Positions 1-7,796 of a stretch of DNA of 35,210 nt are shown here, one piece after another. Position numbers and translations under genes: made by a program. The stretch spans positions 1 through 35,210 of the forward strand of contig JAEYXX010000088.1 in the NCBI GenBank assembly GCA_023431055.1, given 5' to 3'. The notes beneath the pieces were generated by a model, which saw only the letters and a program-made list of their open reading frames with translations, was not told the origin of the DNA and did no database searches. The number at the start of each line of letters is the position of its first letter. Position 1 is the first letter of the stretch. This DNA comes from Pseudomonadota bacterium. GTDB taxonomy: Bacteria > Pseudomonadota > Gammaproteobacteria > Pseudomonadales > Pseudomonadaceae.

Positions 1-225
1 GGTCTTGCGCGCGGCCTCGATGATGGCGTCGATGCGCAGGTAGGACTGGTTGACCTGGGCCGGGCCGATGCATACGGCTTCGTCGGCGATCTGTACGTGG
101 CGAGCGTCGGCATCGGCCTCGGAGTACACCGCCACGGTGCGGTAGCCGAGTTCGATGGCGGTGCGCATCACCCGGCAGGCGATCTCGCCACGGTTGGCGA
201 TCAGAATCTTGTTGAATGCGGGCAT
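1..225 (-). CDS. atuF: Geranyl-CoA carboxylase, biotin-carboxylase (alpha) subunit, N-terminal part
   Basis: Only the first 75 codons are inside the window; the gene continues past the left edge. The translation begins [20 protein letters not shown], the classic N-terminus of biotin-dependent carboxylase alpha subunits, followed by the typical AVYSEAD segment. The ATG at 225 has a strong AGGAG ribosome site about 8 bases upstream. In the family this subunit carboxylates its own biotin using ATP and bicarbonate, and passes the carboxyl group to the beta subunit (AtuC here). It is the last visible gene of atuABCDEF, and the gene order supports geranyl-CoA carboxylase over methylcrotonyl-CoA carboxylase. 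The biotin-lysine domain lies outside the window. Confidence 0.88.
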   Translation of the reverse strand, partial: MPAFNKILIANRGEIACRVMRTAIELGYRTVAVYSEADADARHVQIADEAVCIGPAQVNQSYLRIDAIIEAARKT

Positions 226-327
226 CTTCGTGCTCCTGTGGGGCGATCCCCGGATTGCATCCGGGCTACGGTGTTCTGGCATGTGTGGGAGGGGCTACAT
301 GTCGCGGCTAAAGCCCCTCCCACAGGG
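226..327. repeat. Intergenic palindromes between atuE and atuF
   Basis: This 102-base gap holds two repeat types seen elsewhere in the window. At about 250-270 is a CCCCGGATTGCATCCGGGC element. At 284-296 and 312-324 is a perfect 13-bp inverted repeat, TGTGGGAGGGGCT / AGCCCCTCCCACA, with a 15-base loop. The structure could form an RNA hairpin inside the atu transcript and reduce or stabilize atuF mRNA. It has no T-run, so it is not a standard terminator. Confidence 0.7.
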
Positions 328-1128
328 TTAATCGGCAGCCCACTTCGGCTTGCGCTTCTGCACGAAAGCCATGGTGCCCTCGACGCCCTCGACACCGGTC
401 ACGGCGGCGGCAAACTGTTCGGCGGCGCGGTCGAGCAGTGGACCGAGGGCTTCGCGTTCGCTGGCCAGCAGCAGCGCCTTGGTCTGGGCATTGGCCTGTG
501 GCGCACACTGCCTAATTTGCTCCAGGGTTTCGGCCAGGCGTTGTTGCAGGGCGGCGTCATCCTGCTCGCAGTAATGCACCAGGCCCAGGCGCAGGGCTTC
601 GGCTCCGTCGAAGCGGGCGGCGGTCAGGGCCAGGCGGCGGGCCTGGGTCAGGCCGATGCGATGCACGACGAAGGGGGCGATCTGCGCCGGGAGGATGCCC
701 AGCGTGGTTTCCGGCAGGCCGAACTTGGCGTCGCTGGCGGCGATGGCCACGTCGGACACGCAGGCCAGGCCGAAGCCGCCGCCCAGTACGGCGCCTTCCA
801 GCACGGCAACCAGTACCTGCGGCGCGGCCTGGGCCTCTTCCAGCAGCGCACCGAAGGCGCGGTTCAGCTCGCGGTAGGCGTCGCCGCCTTTTGCGCGGGC
901 GCCGGCCATGTCCTTGATGTCGCCACCGGCGCAGAAGTGCCCGCCGGCACCGCGCAGGACGAGGGCGCGCACGTTCGGATCATGGCGCACGGCCTCCAGC
1001 GTGGCGCGCAGTTCGCCGACCATGGCCAGGCTCATGGCGTTGCGGCTGTCCGGCCGGTTGAGGGTGACGTGCAGCACGCCACCGACGGAGTTCAGCAGCA
1101 GGGTTTCGCAGTGGGGCAGATCGTTCAT
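328..1128 (-). CDS. atuE: Isohexenylglutaconyl-CoA hydratase (enoyl-CoA hydratase family)
   Basis: This is a 266-residue crotonase-fold protein. It shows the oxyanion-hole segments expected of the family: GHFCAGGDIKDM in the first third and GAVLGGGFGLA, followed by a FGLPETTLGILP stretch that carries a catalytic-type Glu. In the Atu pathway it hydrates isohexenylglutaconyl-CoA, the product of geranyl-CoA carboxylase. The start MNDLPHCETL at 1128 is preceded by GAGG about 9 bases upstream; a longer reading from 1167 would begin in repeat sequence and is not favoured. It lies between atuD and atuF in the same direction. From sequence alone a methylglutaconyl-CoA hydratase (LiuC) would look similar; the neighbours decide the call. 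Confidence 0.87.
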   Translation of the reverse strand: MNDLPHCETLLLNSVGGVLHVTLNRPDSRNAMSLAMVGELRATLEAVRHDPNVRALVLRGAGGHFCAGGDIKDMAGARAKGGDAYRELNRAFGALLEEAQAAPQVLVAVLEGAVLGGGFGLACVSDVAIAASDAKFGLPETTLGILPAQIAPFVVHRIGLTQARRLALTAARFDGAEALRLGLVHYCEQDDAALQQRLAETLEQIRQCAPQANAQTKALLLASEREALGPLLDRAAEQFAAAVTGVEGVEGTMAFVQKRKPKWAAD

Positions 1129-1142
1129 CGCATAGCCTCGGT

Positions 1143-1163
1143 GTAGGGCGGGTGAAACCCGCC
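1143..1163. repeat. GTAGGGCGGGTGAAACCC palindrome in the atuD-atuE gap
   Basis: A 21-base element whose core GGCGGGT-GAA-ACCCGCC is self-complementary. The same 21 bases recur exactly at 2374-2394, and in reverse complement at 2403-2423, in the next gap of the same operon. Confidence 0.8.
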
Positions 1164-1183
1164 GCAACGGTATGAGTGGCAGG

Positions 1184-2344
1184 TCAGCCTTTCTTTTTCC
1201 CCGGCAGGATGCCCATCAGCTTGCAGATGATGCCGAGCATGATTTCGTCGGCGCCGCCGCCGATGCTGACCAGGCGCACGTCGCGGTAGGCGCGTGATAC
1301 CGGGTTGTCCCACATGAAGCCCATCCCGCCCCAGTACTGCAGGCAGGCGTCGGACACCTCGCGGCCCAGGCGACCTGCCTTGAGCTTGGCCATGGACGCC
1401 AGCTTGGTCACGTCGCGGCCCTTCACGTATTGCTCGGTGGCCTGGTAGACCAGCGCGCGCAGGGCTTCGATCTCGGTCTGCAGCTCGGCCATGCGGAAGT
1501 GGATGACCTGGTTGTCGATCAGCGGTTGGCCGAAGGTATGGCGCTGCTTGCAGTAGTCGATGGTGGCGTCGACGCAGTGCTCCAGGCCCTTGATCATGTT
1601 GGCCGCGCCGAACAGGCGCTCTTCCTGGAACTGCAGCATCTGCATCATGAAACCGGCGCCTTCGTGGCCGATGCGATAGCGCTGCGGCACGCGCACGTTG
1701 TCGAAGAACACTTGTGCAGTCTCCGAGCTGCGCATGCCGAGTTTGTCCAGATGCGGGCTGACGCTGATGCCCGGGGTCTTCATCGGCACCATGATCAGCG
1801 ACTTGTTGACGTGCGGCTTGTCGTCCGAGGTGTTGGCCAGCAGGCAGATAAAGTCGGCCGATGGCGAGTTGGTGATCCACATCTTGCTGCCGTTGATCAC
1901 GTAGTCGTTGCCGTCCTTGCGCGCGGTGGTCTTCAGGCCTGCCACGTCGGAGCCGGCACCAACTTCGGAGACGCCGATGCAGCCGACCATCTCGCCGCTG
2001 ATGGCAGGGCGCAGAAATTCTTCGCGTAGCTCGTCCGAGCCGAAACGGGCCAGTGCCGGGGTGCACATGTCGGTCTGCACGCCGATGGACATCGGGATGC
2101 CGCCGCAATGGATGGTGCCGAACTCTTCGGCGGCGACGATGGAGTAGCTGTAGTCCAGGCCCATGCCGCCGAATTTCTCCGGCTTGGAGATGCCCAGCAG
2201 GCCCAGCTCGCCAGCCTTCTTGAAAATGTCGTGGATGGGGAAGCGGCCTTCCTTTTCCCACTCGTCGACGTGCGGGTTGATTTCCTTGTCGACGAAGTTG
2301 CGGACTGTACGGCGGAGTTCTTCGTGTTCCTGGGTGAAGATCAT
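1184..2344 (-). CDS. atuD: Citronellyl-CoA dehydrogenase (acyl-CoA dehydrogenase family)
   Basis: This 386-residue flavoprotein has the three-part acyl-CoA dehydrogenase layout: a helical N-terminal domain (MIFTQEHEELRRTVRNFVD), a beta domain with IGVSEVGAGSDVAGLKTTA and the WITNS flavin-contact motif, and a C-terminal helical domain with RQ..FGQPL-type CKQRHTFGQPL and the QYWGGMGFMWD and SIGGGADEIM segments. In the pathway it makes the alpha-beta double bond of citronellyl-CoA, passing electrons to electron-transfer flavoprotein. It starts with ATG at 2344. The gene is 82 bases downstream of atuC across a large palindrome. A second dehydrogenase gene of the same family lies at 33318-34466 behind an atu-type operator. 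Confidence 0.88.
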   Translation of the reverse strand: MIFTQEHEELRRTVRNFVDKEINPHVDEWEKEGRFPIHDIFKKAGELGLLGISKPEKFGGMGLDYSYSIVAAEEFGTIHCGGIPMSIGVQTDMCTPALARFGSDELREEFLRPAISGEMVGCIGVSEVGAGSDVAGLKTTARKDGNDYVINGSKMWITNSPSADFICLLANTSDDKPHVNKSLIMVPMKTPGISVSPHLDKLGMRSSETAQVFFDNVRVPQRYRIGHEGAGFMMQMLQFQEERLFGAANMIKGLEHCVDATIDYCKQRHTFGQPLIDNQVIHFRMAELQTEIEALRALVYQATEQYVKGRDVTKLASMAKLKAGRLGREVSDACLQYWGGMGFMWDNPVSRAYRDVRLVSIGGGADEIMLGIICKLMGILPGKKKG

Positions 2345-2373
2345 TTTTGTTGTGCTCCGTATCGAATGAGTCT

Positions 2374-2423
2374 GTAGGGCGGGTGAAACCCGCCTCTTTT
2401 TTGGCGGGTTTCACCCGCCCTAC
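2374..2423. repeat. Perfect 21-bp inverted repeat between atuC and atuD
   Basis: Arms 2374-2394 and 2403-2423 are exact reverse complements, separated by an 8-base loop tcttttttt-like T-tract (2395-2402). Each arm is a copy of the GTAGGGCGGGTGAAACCC element. Each arm is itself palindromic, so two small hairpins or one long cruciform can form. It lies inside the atu operon, 4 bases past the atuC stop codon. I interpret it as a REPIN-like doublet of a dispersed Pseudomonas repeat that could act as an mRNA stabilizer or attenuator. Confidence 0.85.
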
Positions 2424-2426
2424 GTT

Positions 2427-4043
2427 TTAGAATCTCGCGACGCCGAAGCTGCTCTTCTTCAGCGGTCGCAGGTTGGCTTCGGCGCAGATATCCAGCAGAA
2501 AGCCCAGCAGCTTGCGCGTATCACGTGGGTCGATCAGGCCGTCATCCCACAGGCTGGCGGTGCCATAGAGGGCGGTGGACTGGCTGTCGAGTTTCTGCGC
2601 AGTGACTTGCTCGAGCATGTCGAGCATTTTCGGATCGGCTTCCTTGCCTTCCTTGGCGTGCTTGTCCTCGGTGACGATGCGCAGCACCTTGCCGGCCTGG
2701 GCGCCGCCCATCACAGCGGTGCGGCTGTTGGGCCAGGCGAAGATGAAGCGCGGGTCGAGGCCACGGCCGCACATGGCGTAGTTGCCGGCGCCGTAGGAGC
2801 CGCCGACGACGATGGTCAGCTTGGGCACGGTGGCATTGGCCACGGCCTGGATCATCTTCGAACCGTGTTTGATCACGCCGTTTTGTTCCGATTCCGTCCC
2901 GACCATAAAGCCGGTGGTGTTGTGGAAGAACAGGATCGGCGTGTTGCTCTGTTCGCATAGCTGGATGAACTGCGCCGCCTTGGCCGCGCCTTGCGGGGTG
3001 ATCGGGCCGTTGTTACCGATGAAGCCGCAGGCCTGGCCTTCTATCTGCAGGTGGCCGCAGACGGTCTGGCTATCGAACTCGTTCTTGAAGTCGAGGAACT
3101 CCGAGCCATCGGCGATGCGCGCGATGATCTCGCGCACATCGTAGGGCTTCTTGGCGTCGGCCGGCACCAGGCCGAGCAGTTCCTCGGCCGGGTATAGCGG
3201 TTCGCGCCAGGTTTTCACCGGACGTGCCGGCGACTGCTCGTTCCACGGCAGCATGGCGAGAATCTCGCGTGCCAGGCGCACGCCGTCGGCGTCGTTCTCG
3301 GCCAGGTACTCGGCGGTGCCGGCGACCTGAGCGTGCATCTCGGCGCCGCCGAGTTGCTCGTCGGTGGCGATCTCGCCGGTGGCGGCCTTGAGCAGGGGCG
3401 GGCCGGCGAGGAACATCTTGGCCTTGCCGCGCACCACCACCACGTAGTCCGACAGGCCGGGCTGGTAGGCCCCGCCAGCGGTGCTGGAGCCATGCACCAC
3501 GGTGATCTGCGGCAGGCCCATGGCGGACATGCGCGCCTGGTTGGCGAAGCCGCGTGCGCCTTCGACGAAGATGTCGGCGGCATAGTTGAGGTTGGCGCCG
3601 CCGCTCTCGGCCAGGGTCACCACCGGTAGCTTGTTCTCGAAGGCAATCTGCTGCAGGCGCAGGGATTTCTTCAGGCCCGTGGGGGAGATGGTACCGCCCT
3701 TGATCGCGCTGTTGTTGGCGATCACCAGGCAACGCACGCCGGCGATGTAGCCGATACCGGCGATCAGGCCGCCGCCGGCCTGGCTGCCGTCCTTGTCGTC
3801 GTGCAGCTTGTAGCCGGCCAGCGAGGCCAGTTCGAGAAAGGGCGCGCCGGCATCGAGCAGCAGGTTGATGCGCTCACGCGGCAGCAACTGGCCGCGCTTG
3901 TCGAACTTGGCCTTGGCCTCCTGCGCCTTGTCGAGCACCTTCTGCTCGACGTCGCGGAAGGCCGCGATGGCCGCCAGCATGGCGTCACGGTTCTGCGCGA
4001 AGGCTTCGCCATGCACATCGATTTCCGATTGGATCACGGGCAT
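2427..4043 (-). CDS. atuC: Geranyl-CoA carboxylase, carboxyltransferase (beta) subunit
   Basis: This 538-residue protein of the propionyl/methylcrotonyl-CoA carboxylase beta family has two crotonase-like halves. The N-terminal half contains RGQLLPRERINLLLD, and the acyl-CoA binding segments GSSTAGGAYQPG and LAESGGANL. The C-terminal half contains GACGFIGNNGPI-like QACGFIGNNGPITP, FFHNTTGFMVG and GGSYGAGNYAMCGR. It transfers the carboxyl group from biotin of AtuF to the methyl branch of cis-geranyl-CoA. The ATG at 4043 follows AGGAG, which overlaps the end of atuB; the spacing between the two genes is only 4 bases, so translation is likely coupled. LiuB is the closest alternative, excluded by the atuA and atuB context. 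Confidence 0.9.
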   Translation of the reverse strand: MPVIQSEIDVHGEAFAQNRDAMLAAIAAFRDVEQKVLDKAQEAKAKFDKRGQLLPRERINLLLDAGAPFLELASLAGYKLHDDKDGSQAGGGLIAGIGYIAGVRCLVIANNSAIKGGTISPTGLKKSLRLQQIAFENKLPVVTLAESGGANLNYAADIFVEGARGFANQARMSAMGLPQITVVHGSSTAGGAYQPGLSDYVVVVRGKAKMFLAGPPLLKAATGEIATDEQLGGAEMHAQVAGTAEYLAENDADGVRLAREILAMLPWNEQSPARPVKTWREPLYPAEELLGLVPADAKKPYDVREIIARIADGSEFLDFKNEFDSQTVCGHLQIEGQACGFIGNNGPITPQGAAKAAQFIQLCEQSNTPILFFHNTTGFMVGTESEQNGVIKHGSKMIQAVANATVPKLTIVVGGSYGAGNYAMCGRGLDPRFIFAWPNSRTAVMGGAQAGKVLRIVTEDKHAKEGKEADPKMLDMLEQVTAQKLDSQSTALYGTASLWDDGLIDPRDTRKLLGFLLDICAEANLRPLKKSSFGVARF

Positions 4044-4047
4044 CGCC

Positions 4048-4917
4048 TTACTCCTGATCTTTCAGTACGTCGGGCACGTAGGCCCGGTGGAAACCGTTGT
4101 AGGACTCGCTGTTTTTCGCCTTGCCCAACGTCCAGGCGCGGGTGCCCTGGCTGGCGGCGCCATCGATGCGGATGGTGTTGCCGCTGATGAAGTTGGCGCC
4201 GGGGCTGAGCAGGAAGACGATGGCCGCGGCCACCTCTGACTCGGTGCCGATGCGCTGCAGCGGCACGTGATCCTTGAGGTTGCGGATCATGCTCTTCATC
4301 GACTCGGGGTAGGTGTCCATGCCGCTGGAGGCGATCCAGCCCGGCGCTACGGCGTTGACCCGTACGCCGGCGTGGCCCCATTCGTAGGCGGCGGTCTTGG
4401 TGAAGTTCTCCATGCCGGCCCGCGCCGCGCCGGAGTGGCCCATGCCGGGCATGCCGCCCCACATGTCGGCGAGCATGTTGACGATGCTGCCACCGTGCTT
4501 GCTCATGCTCTGCAGGAAGACTTCCTTGGCCACCAGGAAGCCGCCCACCAGGTTGGTGCGTACCACCGTCTCGAAGCCTTTCTGGTTGATGCCGATCAGC
4601 GGCGCGGGGAACTGGCCGCCGGCGTTGTTCACCAGTTGATGAATGCGCCCACGTTCCTTGATCACTGCACCGACCATGGCCTTTACCGCGTCTTCGTCAC
4701 GGATATCGCAGACCTGGAAGCTGGCGCTGCCGCCGTCCTCGGTGATCTCGGCGCAGGTCTTTTCCAGCTTTTCCTGCTTGCGCCCGACCAGCACCACATG
4801 GGCGCCCAGGTGGGCCAGCTCGTGGGCCACGCAGCGGCCGATGCCACTGCCACCGCCGGTGACCAGGATGGTCTGATCGGCGAATAGGCCAGGTTTGAAT
4901 ACGGAGTCGTAGCTCAT
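4048..4917 (-). CDS. atuB: Short-chain dehydrogenase AtuB, 2,4-dienoyl-CoA reductase-like
   Basis: This 289-residue SDR has the nucleotide-binding motif TGGGSGIG at residues 20-27 and NNAGG at 98-102. The usual YxxxK catalytic pair is not present. The equivalent stretch reads GHSGAARAG (160-168), so the Tyr position is Ser162 and the Lys position is Arg166. A His at that place followed by AxK/R resembles peroxisomal 2,4-dienoyl-CoA reductases, and the C-terminal PLQRIG and FISGN segments also fit them. Its exact reaction in terpene degradation is not settled; oxidation of citronellol or handling of an unsaturated CoA ester have both to be considered. It sits 40 bases after atuA and 4 bases before atuC. 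Confidence 0.8.
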   Translation of the reverse strand: MSYDSVFKPGLFADQTILVTGGGSGIGRCVAHELAHLGAHVVLVGRKQEKLEKTCAEITEDGGSASFQVCDIRDEDAVKAMVGAVIKERGRIHQLVNNAGGQFPAPLIGINQKGFETVVRTNLVGGFLVAKEVFLQSMSKHGGSIVNMLADMWGGMPGMGHSGAARAGMENFTKTAAYEWGHAGVRVNAVAPGWIASSGMDTYPESMKSMIRNLKDHVPLQRIGTESEVAAAIVFLLSPGANFISGNTIRIDGAASQGTRAWTLGKAKNSESYNGFHRAYVPDVLKDQE

Positions 4918-4957
4918 TGTTCTTGTTGTCCTGAGAGATTTCGGTGCGCGTGGCGCG

Positions 4958-6763
4958 CTACGAGACGGTGGCAGTGTTCAGGCTGTCGGCCAGCGCCTTG
5001 GGCACCGGCACCGGGAACTCCAGCAACTGCTGGGCGAAAGCCTTGCCCTGCGGGTCGATGCGCAGGCTGGCGACGCCGCCGCCGCCCAGCGCGTTCTCCA
5101 GCAGGAAGTTGAGGCCGTGGCAACCCGGCAGATACCAGCGGCTGACGCGGCCCTGCTCGGCATCCAGCGTATGCGCCATCCAGTTGGCCACGGCTTCGGG
5201 CGTCAGCGCAGCGGCTATCCACGCCAGGTATTCGGGCTTTCTGGCCATCACGCCGATGTTGCTGTGGTTACCCTTGTCACCGGAGCGGGCCACGGCCAGA
5301 CGGATCAGCGGCACGGCGGCGTCGGCTTCGCCCATCGGTACGGGCAGAGCGGCTGGTGCGCGAAGCAGGGCCGGGTCGAAGGTGTCGATCTGCGGCAGGG
5401 CGACCGGCTGGCGTTCACCATTGATCTCGATGCTCAGGGCGCAGGCGCTCTTGTCCACCAGGAAGCTGAACAGGCGGATCACCGGGTAGACGGTGGGGCG
5501 GCCACCGACGATGCCGGTCAGGCCCGGTGCCATGCCGGTGGCGGCCTGGGCGATCTCGCGGGAGAAGAGGATCAGCGCCTCCTTCTTGGCATGCCGTGCG
5601 GCGATCTTCACCACCACTTCGCGGCTGTACGCGCGATGAGCGTGAGCACCATAGGTGGCTTCGCTGCCAAGCAACTCGACGCTTACCTCCTGGTAACGGC
5701 CCCAGCCGCGCTCGGCGAACATCTCTTCGGTCTTGTTGATGATCGCCTGGGCGACCCGTTCGGCCTTGGCCACCGCATCGATACCGGCCAGCAGGAAGCT
5801 GGCGGTGCAGCGGAAACCGTCCGGATGGGTGGCGCTCACCTTGTACTGGTCGGTGGGCGGCAGGCCGCGCGCGCCCTGCAGCTGCACGCGGTTGTCGCCG
5901 ACCTGGCTCAGCTCGACCTGGGTGAAGTCGCAGACCACGTCCGGCAGCAGATAGGCGCGCGGATCGCCGATCTCGTAGAGCATCTGCTCGCCAACGGTAA
6001 AAGGCGTGACCAAGCCGCCGGAACCCTCCGGCTTGGTCACGACGAAACGGCCATTGTCCTCGACTTCGACGATGGGGAAGCCGATGTGCTCGTAGTCCGG
6101 CACGTCGCGCCAGTCGGTGAAGTTGCCACCGGTGCACTGCGCGCCGCATTCGATGATGTGTCCGGCCAGCGCGGCCTGGGCCAGCTTGTCGTAGTCGCTC
6201 CAGGCCCAGCCGAACTCGTGCACCAGGGCGGCGCTGACCACCGCGCTGTCGACCACGCGGCCAGTGATGACGATGTCGGCGCCCTGTTCCAGCGCGGCGA
6301 CGATGCCGGGGGCGCCCAGGTAGGCGTTGACCGAAACGCAGAAGGGCGGCAATGCGTCGCCGGTGAACATCTCGCGGGTACCGGCCTTGACCAACTCGCC
6401 GAGCTTGGGTTGCAGGTTGTCGCCATGCAGCACGGCGATCTTCAGGTTCACCCCGGCCTGCTCGCAGGCGGCGCTCAGGGCCGCAGCGCAGGCCATCGGG
6501 TTGACCCCACCGGCATTGCTGATCACGCGGATGTTCTTCGCCGCGAGCTCGCCCAGAAGCGGCGTGAGCACTTCGACGAAATCGCGGGCGTAGCCGTCGT
6601 CCGGCTTCTTCATGCGCGCGCCGGCCATGATCGACATGGTGATCTCGGCCAGGTAGTCGAACACCAGGTAATCCAGTTCGGCGCCGCGAACCAGTTGAGC
6701 GGCAGCGGTGGAGGTGTCGCCCCAGAAGGCGGAGGCGCAGCCGATGCGTACGGTTTTGGTCAT
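4958..6763 (-). CDS. atuA: AtuA, DUF1446-family protein of acyclic terpene utilization
   Basis: This 601-residue protein matches the DUF1446 / AtuA family in its N-terminal two thirds, including [30 protein letters not shown] and [15 protein letters not shown] second region near residues 490-600 begins [18 protein letters not shown] and is typical of AtuA-type proteins. It is the first gene of the atu operon and is required for growth on citronellol in P. aeruginosa, but its biochemical role is unknown. I chose ATG 6763 ([10 protein letters not shown]), because the longer reading to 6913 would run through the operator region and encodes a nonconserved peptide. The ribosome site is weak. The promoter candidate lies at 6798-6826. 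Confidence 0.88.
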   Translation of the reverse strand: MTKTVRIGCASAFWGDTSTAAAQLVRGAELDYLVFDYLAEITMSIMAGARMKKPDDGYARDFVEVLTPLLGELAAKNIRVISNAGGVNPMACAAALSAACEQAGVNLKIAVLHGDNLQPKLGELVKAGTREMFTGDALPPFCVSVNAYLGAPGIVAALEQGADIVITGRVVDSAVVSAALVHEFGWAWSDYDKLAQAALAGHIIECGAQCTGGNFTDWRDVPDYEHIGFPIVEVEDNGRFVVTKPEGSGGLVTPFTVGEQMLYEIGDPRAYLLPDVVCDFTQVELSQVGDNRVQLQGARGLPPTDQYKVSATHPDGFRCTASFLLAGIDAVAKAERVAQAIINKTEEMFAERGWGRYQEVSVELLGSEATYGAHAHRAYSREVVVKIAARHAKKEALILFSREIAQAATGMAPGLTGIVGGRPTVYPVIRLFSFLVDKSACALSIEINGERQPVALPQIDTFDPALLRAPAALPVPMGEADAAVPLIRLAVARSGDKGNHSNIGVMARKPEYLAWIAAALTPEAVANWMAHTLDAEQGRVSRWYLPGCHGLNFLLENALGGGGVASLRIDPQGKAFAQQLLEFPVPVPKALADSLNTATVS

Positions 6764-6797
6764 TGGAATTGGCCCGTCACACATTGAAGGTGAGTCG

Positions 6798-6826
6798 ACA
6801 TTACCAAGCAAGCGCTTGGTTGAAAA
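6798..6826 (-). promoter_or_regulatory. Candidate atuA promoter with operator in its spacer
   Basis: On the minus strand a TTTTCA (6826-6821) and a TAATGT (6803-6798) hexamer are separated by exactly 17 bases, and those bases are the operator copy at 6803-6820. The hexamers match the sigma-70 consensus poorly (4/6 and 3/6). The support is the geometry, which is repeated at 33260-33289. Binding of AtuR here would block RNA polymerase directly. Confidence 0.45.
6803..6820 (-). promoter_or_regulatory. AtuR operator, atuA-proximal
   Basis: The plus strand reads ACCAAGCAAGCGCTTGGT: 7-base arms ACCAAGC / GCTTGGT around AAGC. AtuR of P. aeruginosa is reported to bind two inverted-repeat sites between atuA and atuR, and this is one of two strong candidates in that gap. 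Confidence 0.8.
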
Positions 6827-6859
6827 GTGGAAAGGGAAGGCAAAGTGGCCAAAAGTGGG

Positions 6860-6877
6860 GCCAAGCGCTTGCTTGGT
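6860..6877 (+). promoter_or_regulatory. AtuR operator, atuR-proximal
   Basis: The plus strand reads GCCAAGCGCTTGCTTGGT. It is the reverse complement of the 6803-6820 site with one mismatch, so the two sites face opposite ways and each reads the same toward its own gene. The centres are 57 bases apart. It most likely serves autoregulation of atuR. Confidence 0.78.
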
Positions 6878-6982
6878 CAGCTGGCGCCGCATACATTTCA
6901 TCAAGCAAGACAAGCACTTGCCGGCTGCAACAAGAATTCATCAGAACAATCGCCGAGCAGGGCAATCAGGGGAGAAGTCAGC

Positions 6983-7606
6983 GTGGACGAACACAGAGCC
7001 CAGGCCGTGATGCAGGAGCTGGTCGACAGTGGCCAGGTCACCGATCCGGACAGCGCCCGCGGCAAGCTGTTGCAGATGGCCGCCCACCTGTTCCGCAGCA
7101 AGGGCTACGAGCGCACCACGGTGCGTGATCTGGCCGCTGCCATCGGCATTCAGTCGGGCAGCATCTTTCATCACTTCAAGAGCAAGGAGGAAATCCTGCG
7201 CTCGGTGATGGAGGAAACCATCGTCTACAACACTGCCCTGATGCGTGCCGCGCTGGCCGAGGCGCAGGGCACGCGCGAGCGGCTGCTGGCGCTGATTCGC
7301 TGCGAGCTGCAGTCGATCATGGGTGGCACCGGCGAGGCCATGGCCGTGCTGGTCTACGAATGGCGCTCGCTATCTGAAGAGGGCCAGGCCCAGGTGCTGG
7401 CGCTGCGCGATACCTACGAGCAGATCTGGCTGACGGTGCTGGGTGAGGCTCGCGATGCCGGCTACTTCAAGGGTGACCCGTTCATCCAGCGACGTTTTCT
7501 CACGGGCGCGCTGAGCTGGACCAATACCTGGTTCCGTCCGCAGGGGCCGATGAGCCTGGACCAGCTGGCCGAAGAGGCCCTGTCGCTGGTGTGCAAGGAC
7601 TTCTGA
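6983..7606 (+). CDS. atuR: TetR-family repressor of terpene utilization
   Basis: This is a 207-residue TetR regulator. The helix-turn-helix lies at about residues 25-75 (KLLQMAAHLFRSKGYERTTV, then DLAAAIGIQSGSIFHHF), followed by a helical ligand domain with a conserved C-terminal WTNTWFRP. I chose the GTG at 6983 because a GGGGAGAAG ribosome site sits 7-8 bases before it; the upstream in-frame ATG at 6827 would place the start between the two operators and adds about 52 unlikely residues. It is divergent from atuA. In P. aeruginosa AtuR represses the atu operon and is relieved by a pathway intermediate, probably a terpenoid-CoA. An identical-type operator before 33318 suggests a wider regulon. 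Confidence 0.87.
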   Translation: MDEHRAQAVMQELVDSGQVTDPDSARGKLLQMAAHLFRSKGYERTTVRDLAAAIGIQSGSIFHHFKSKEEILRSVMEETIVYNTALMRAALAEAQGTRERLLALIRCELQSIMGGTGEAMAVLVYEWRSLSEEGQAQVLALRDTYEQIWLTVLGEARDAGYFKGDPFIQRRFLTGALSWTNTWFRPQGPMSLDQLAEEALSLVCKDF

Positions 7607-7796
7607 GCCGATTCGATCCTGGGAATCCCAATCCGCGCAGCGGCCATCTGCCCTTGCAATGGCCCAGATGGAGCAGGACTTGTGGCCATCGTCTGCTATC
7701 CACCAACAAAGTGCTGACGTCATAAAATCCATCTAGTCGGTCAGGAGAGACTCGGGTAGGCTGCATCTCACTGGCAGAAGGAATTGGGGATTCGAG

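Noticed and set aside
97..1146. Long plus-strand reading frame opposite atuE
   Set aside because: It is antisense to a clear enoyl-CoA hydratase gene, with Gly/His/Gln-rich translation typical of mirror frames in high-GC DNA.
5117..6787. 556-residue plus-strand frame opposite atuA
   Set aside because: Antisense to the conserved AtuA frame; biased composition, and no domain recognised.
6902..6920. Possible third AtuR site in the atuA-atuR gap (CAAGCAAG and CAAGCACTTG)
   Set aside because: The arms do not match the 18-bp pattern well; it may be a remnant only.
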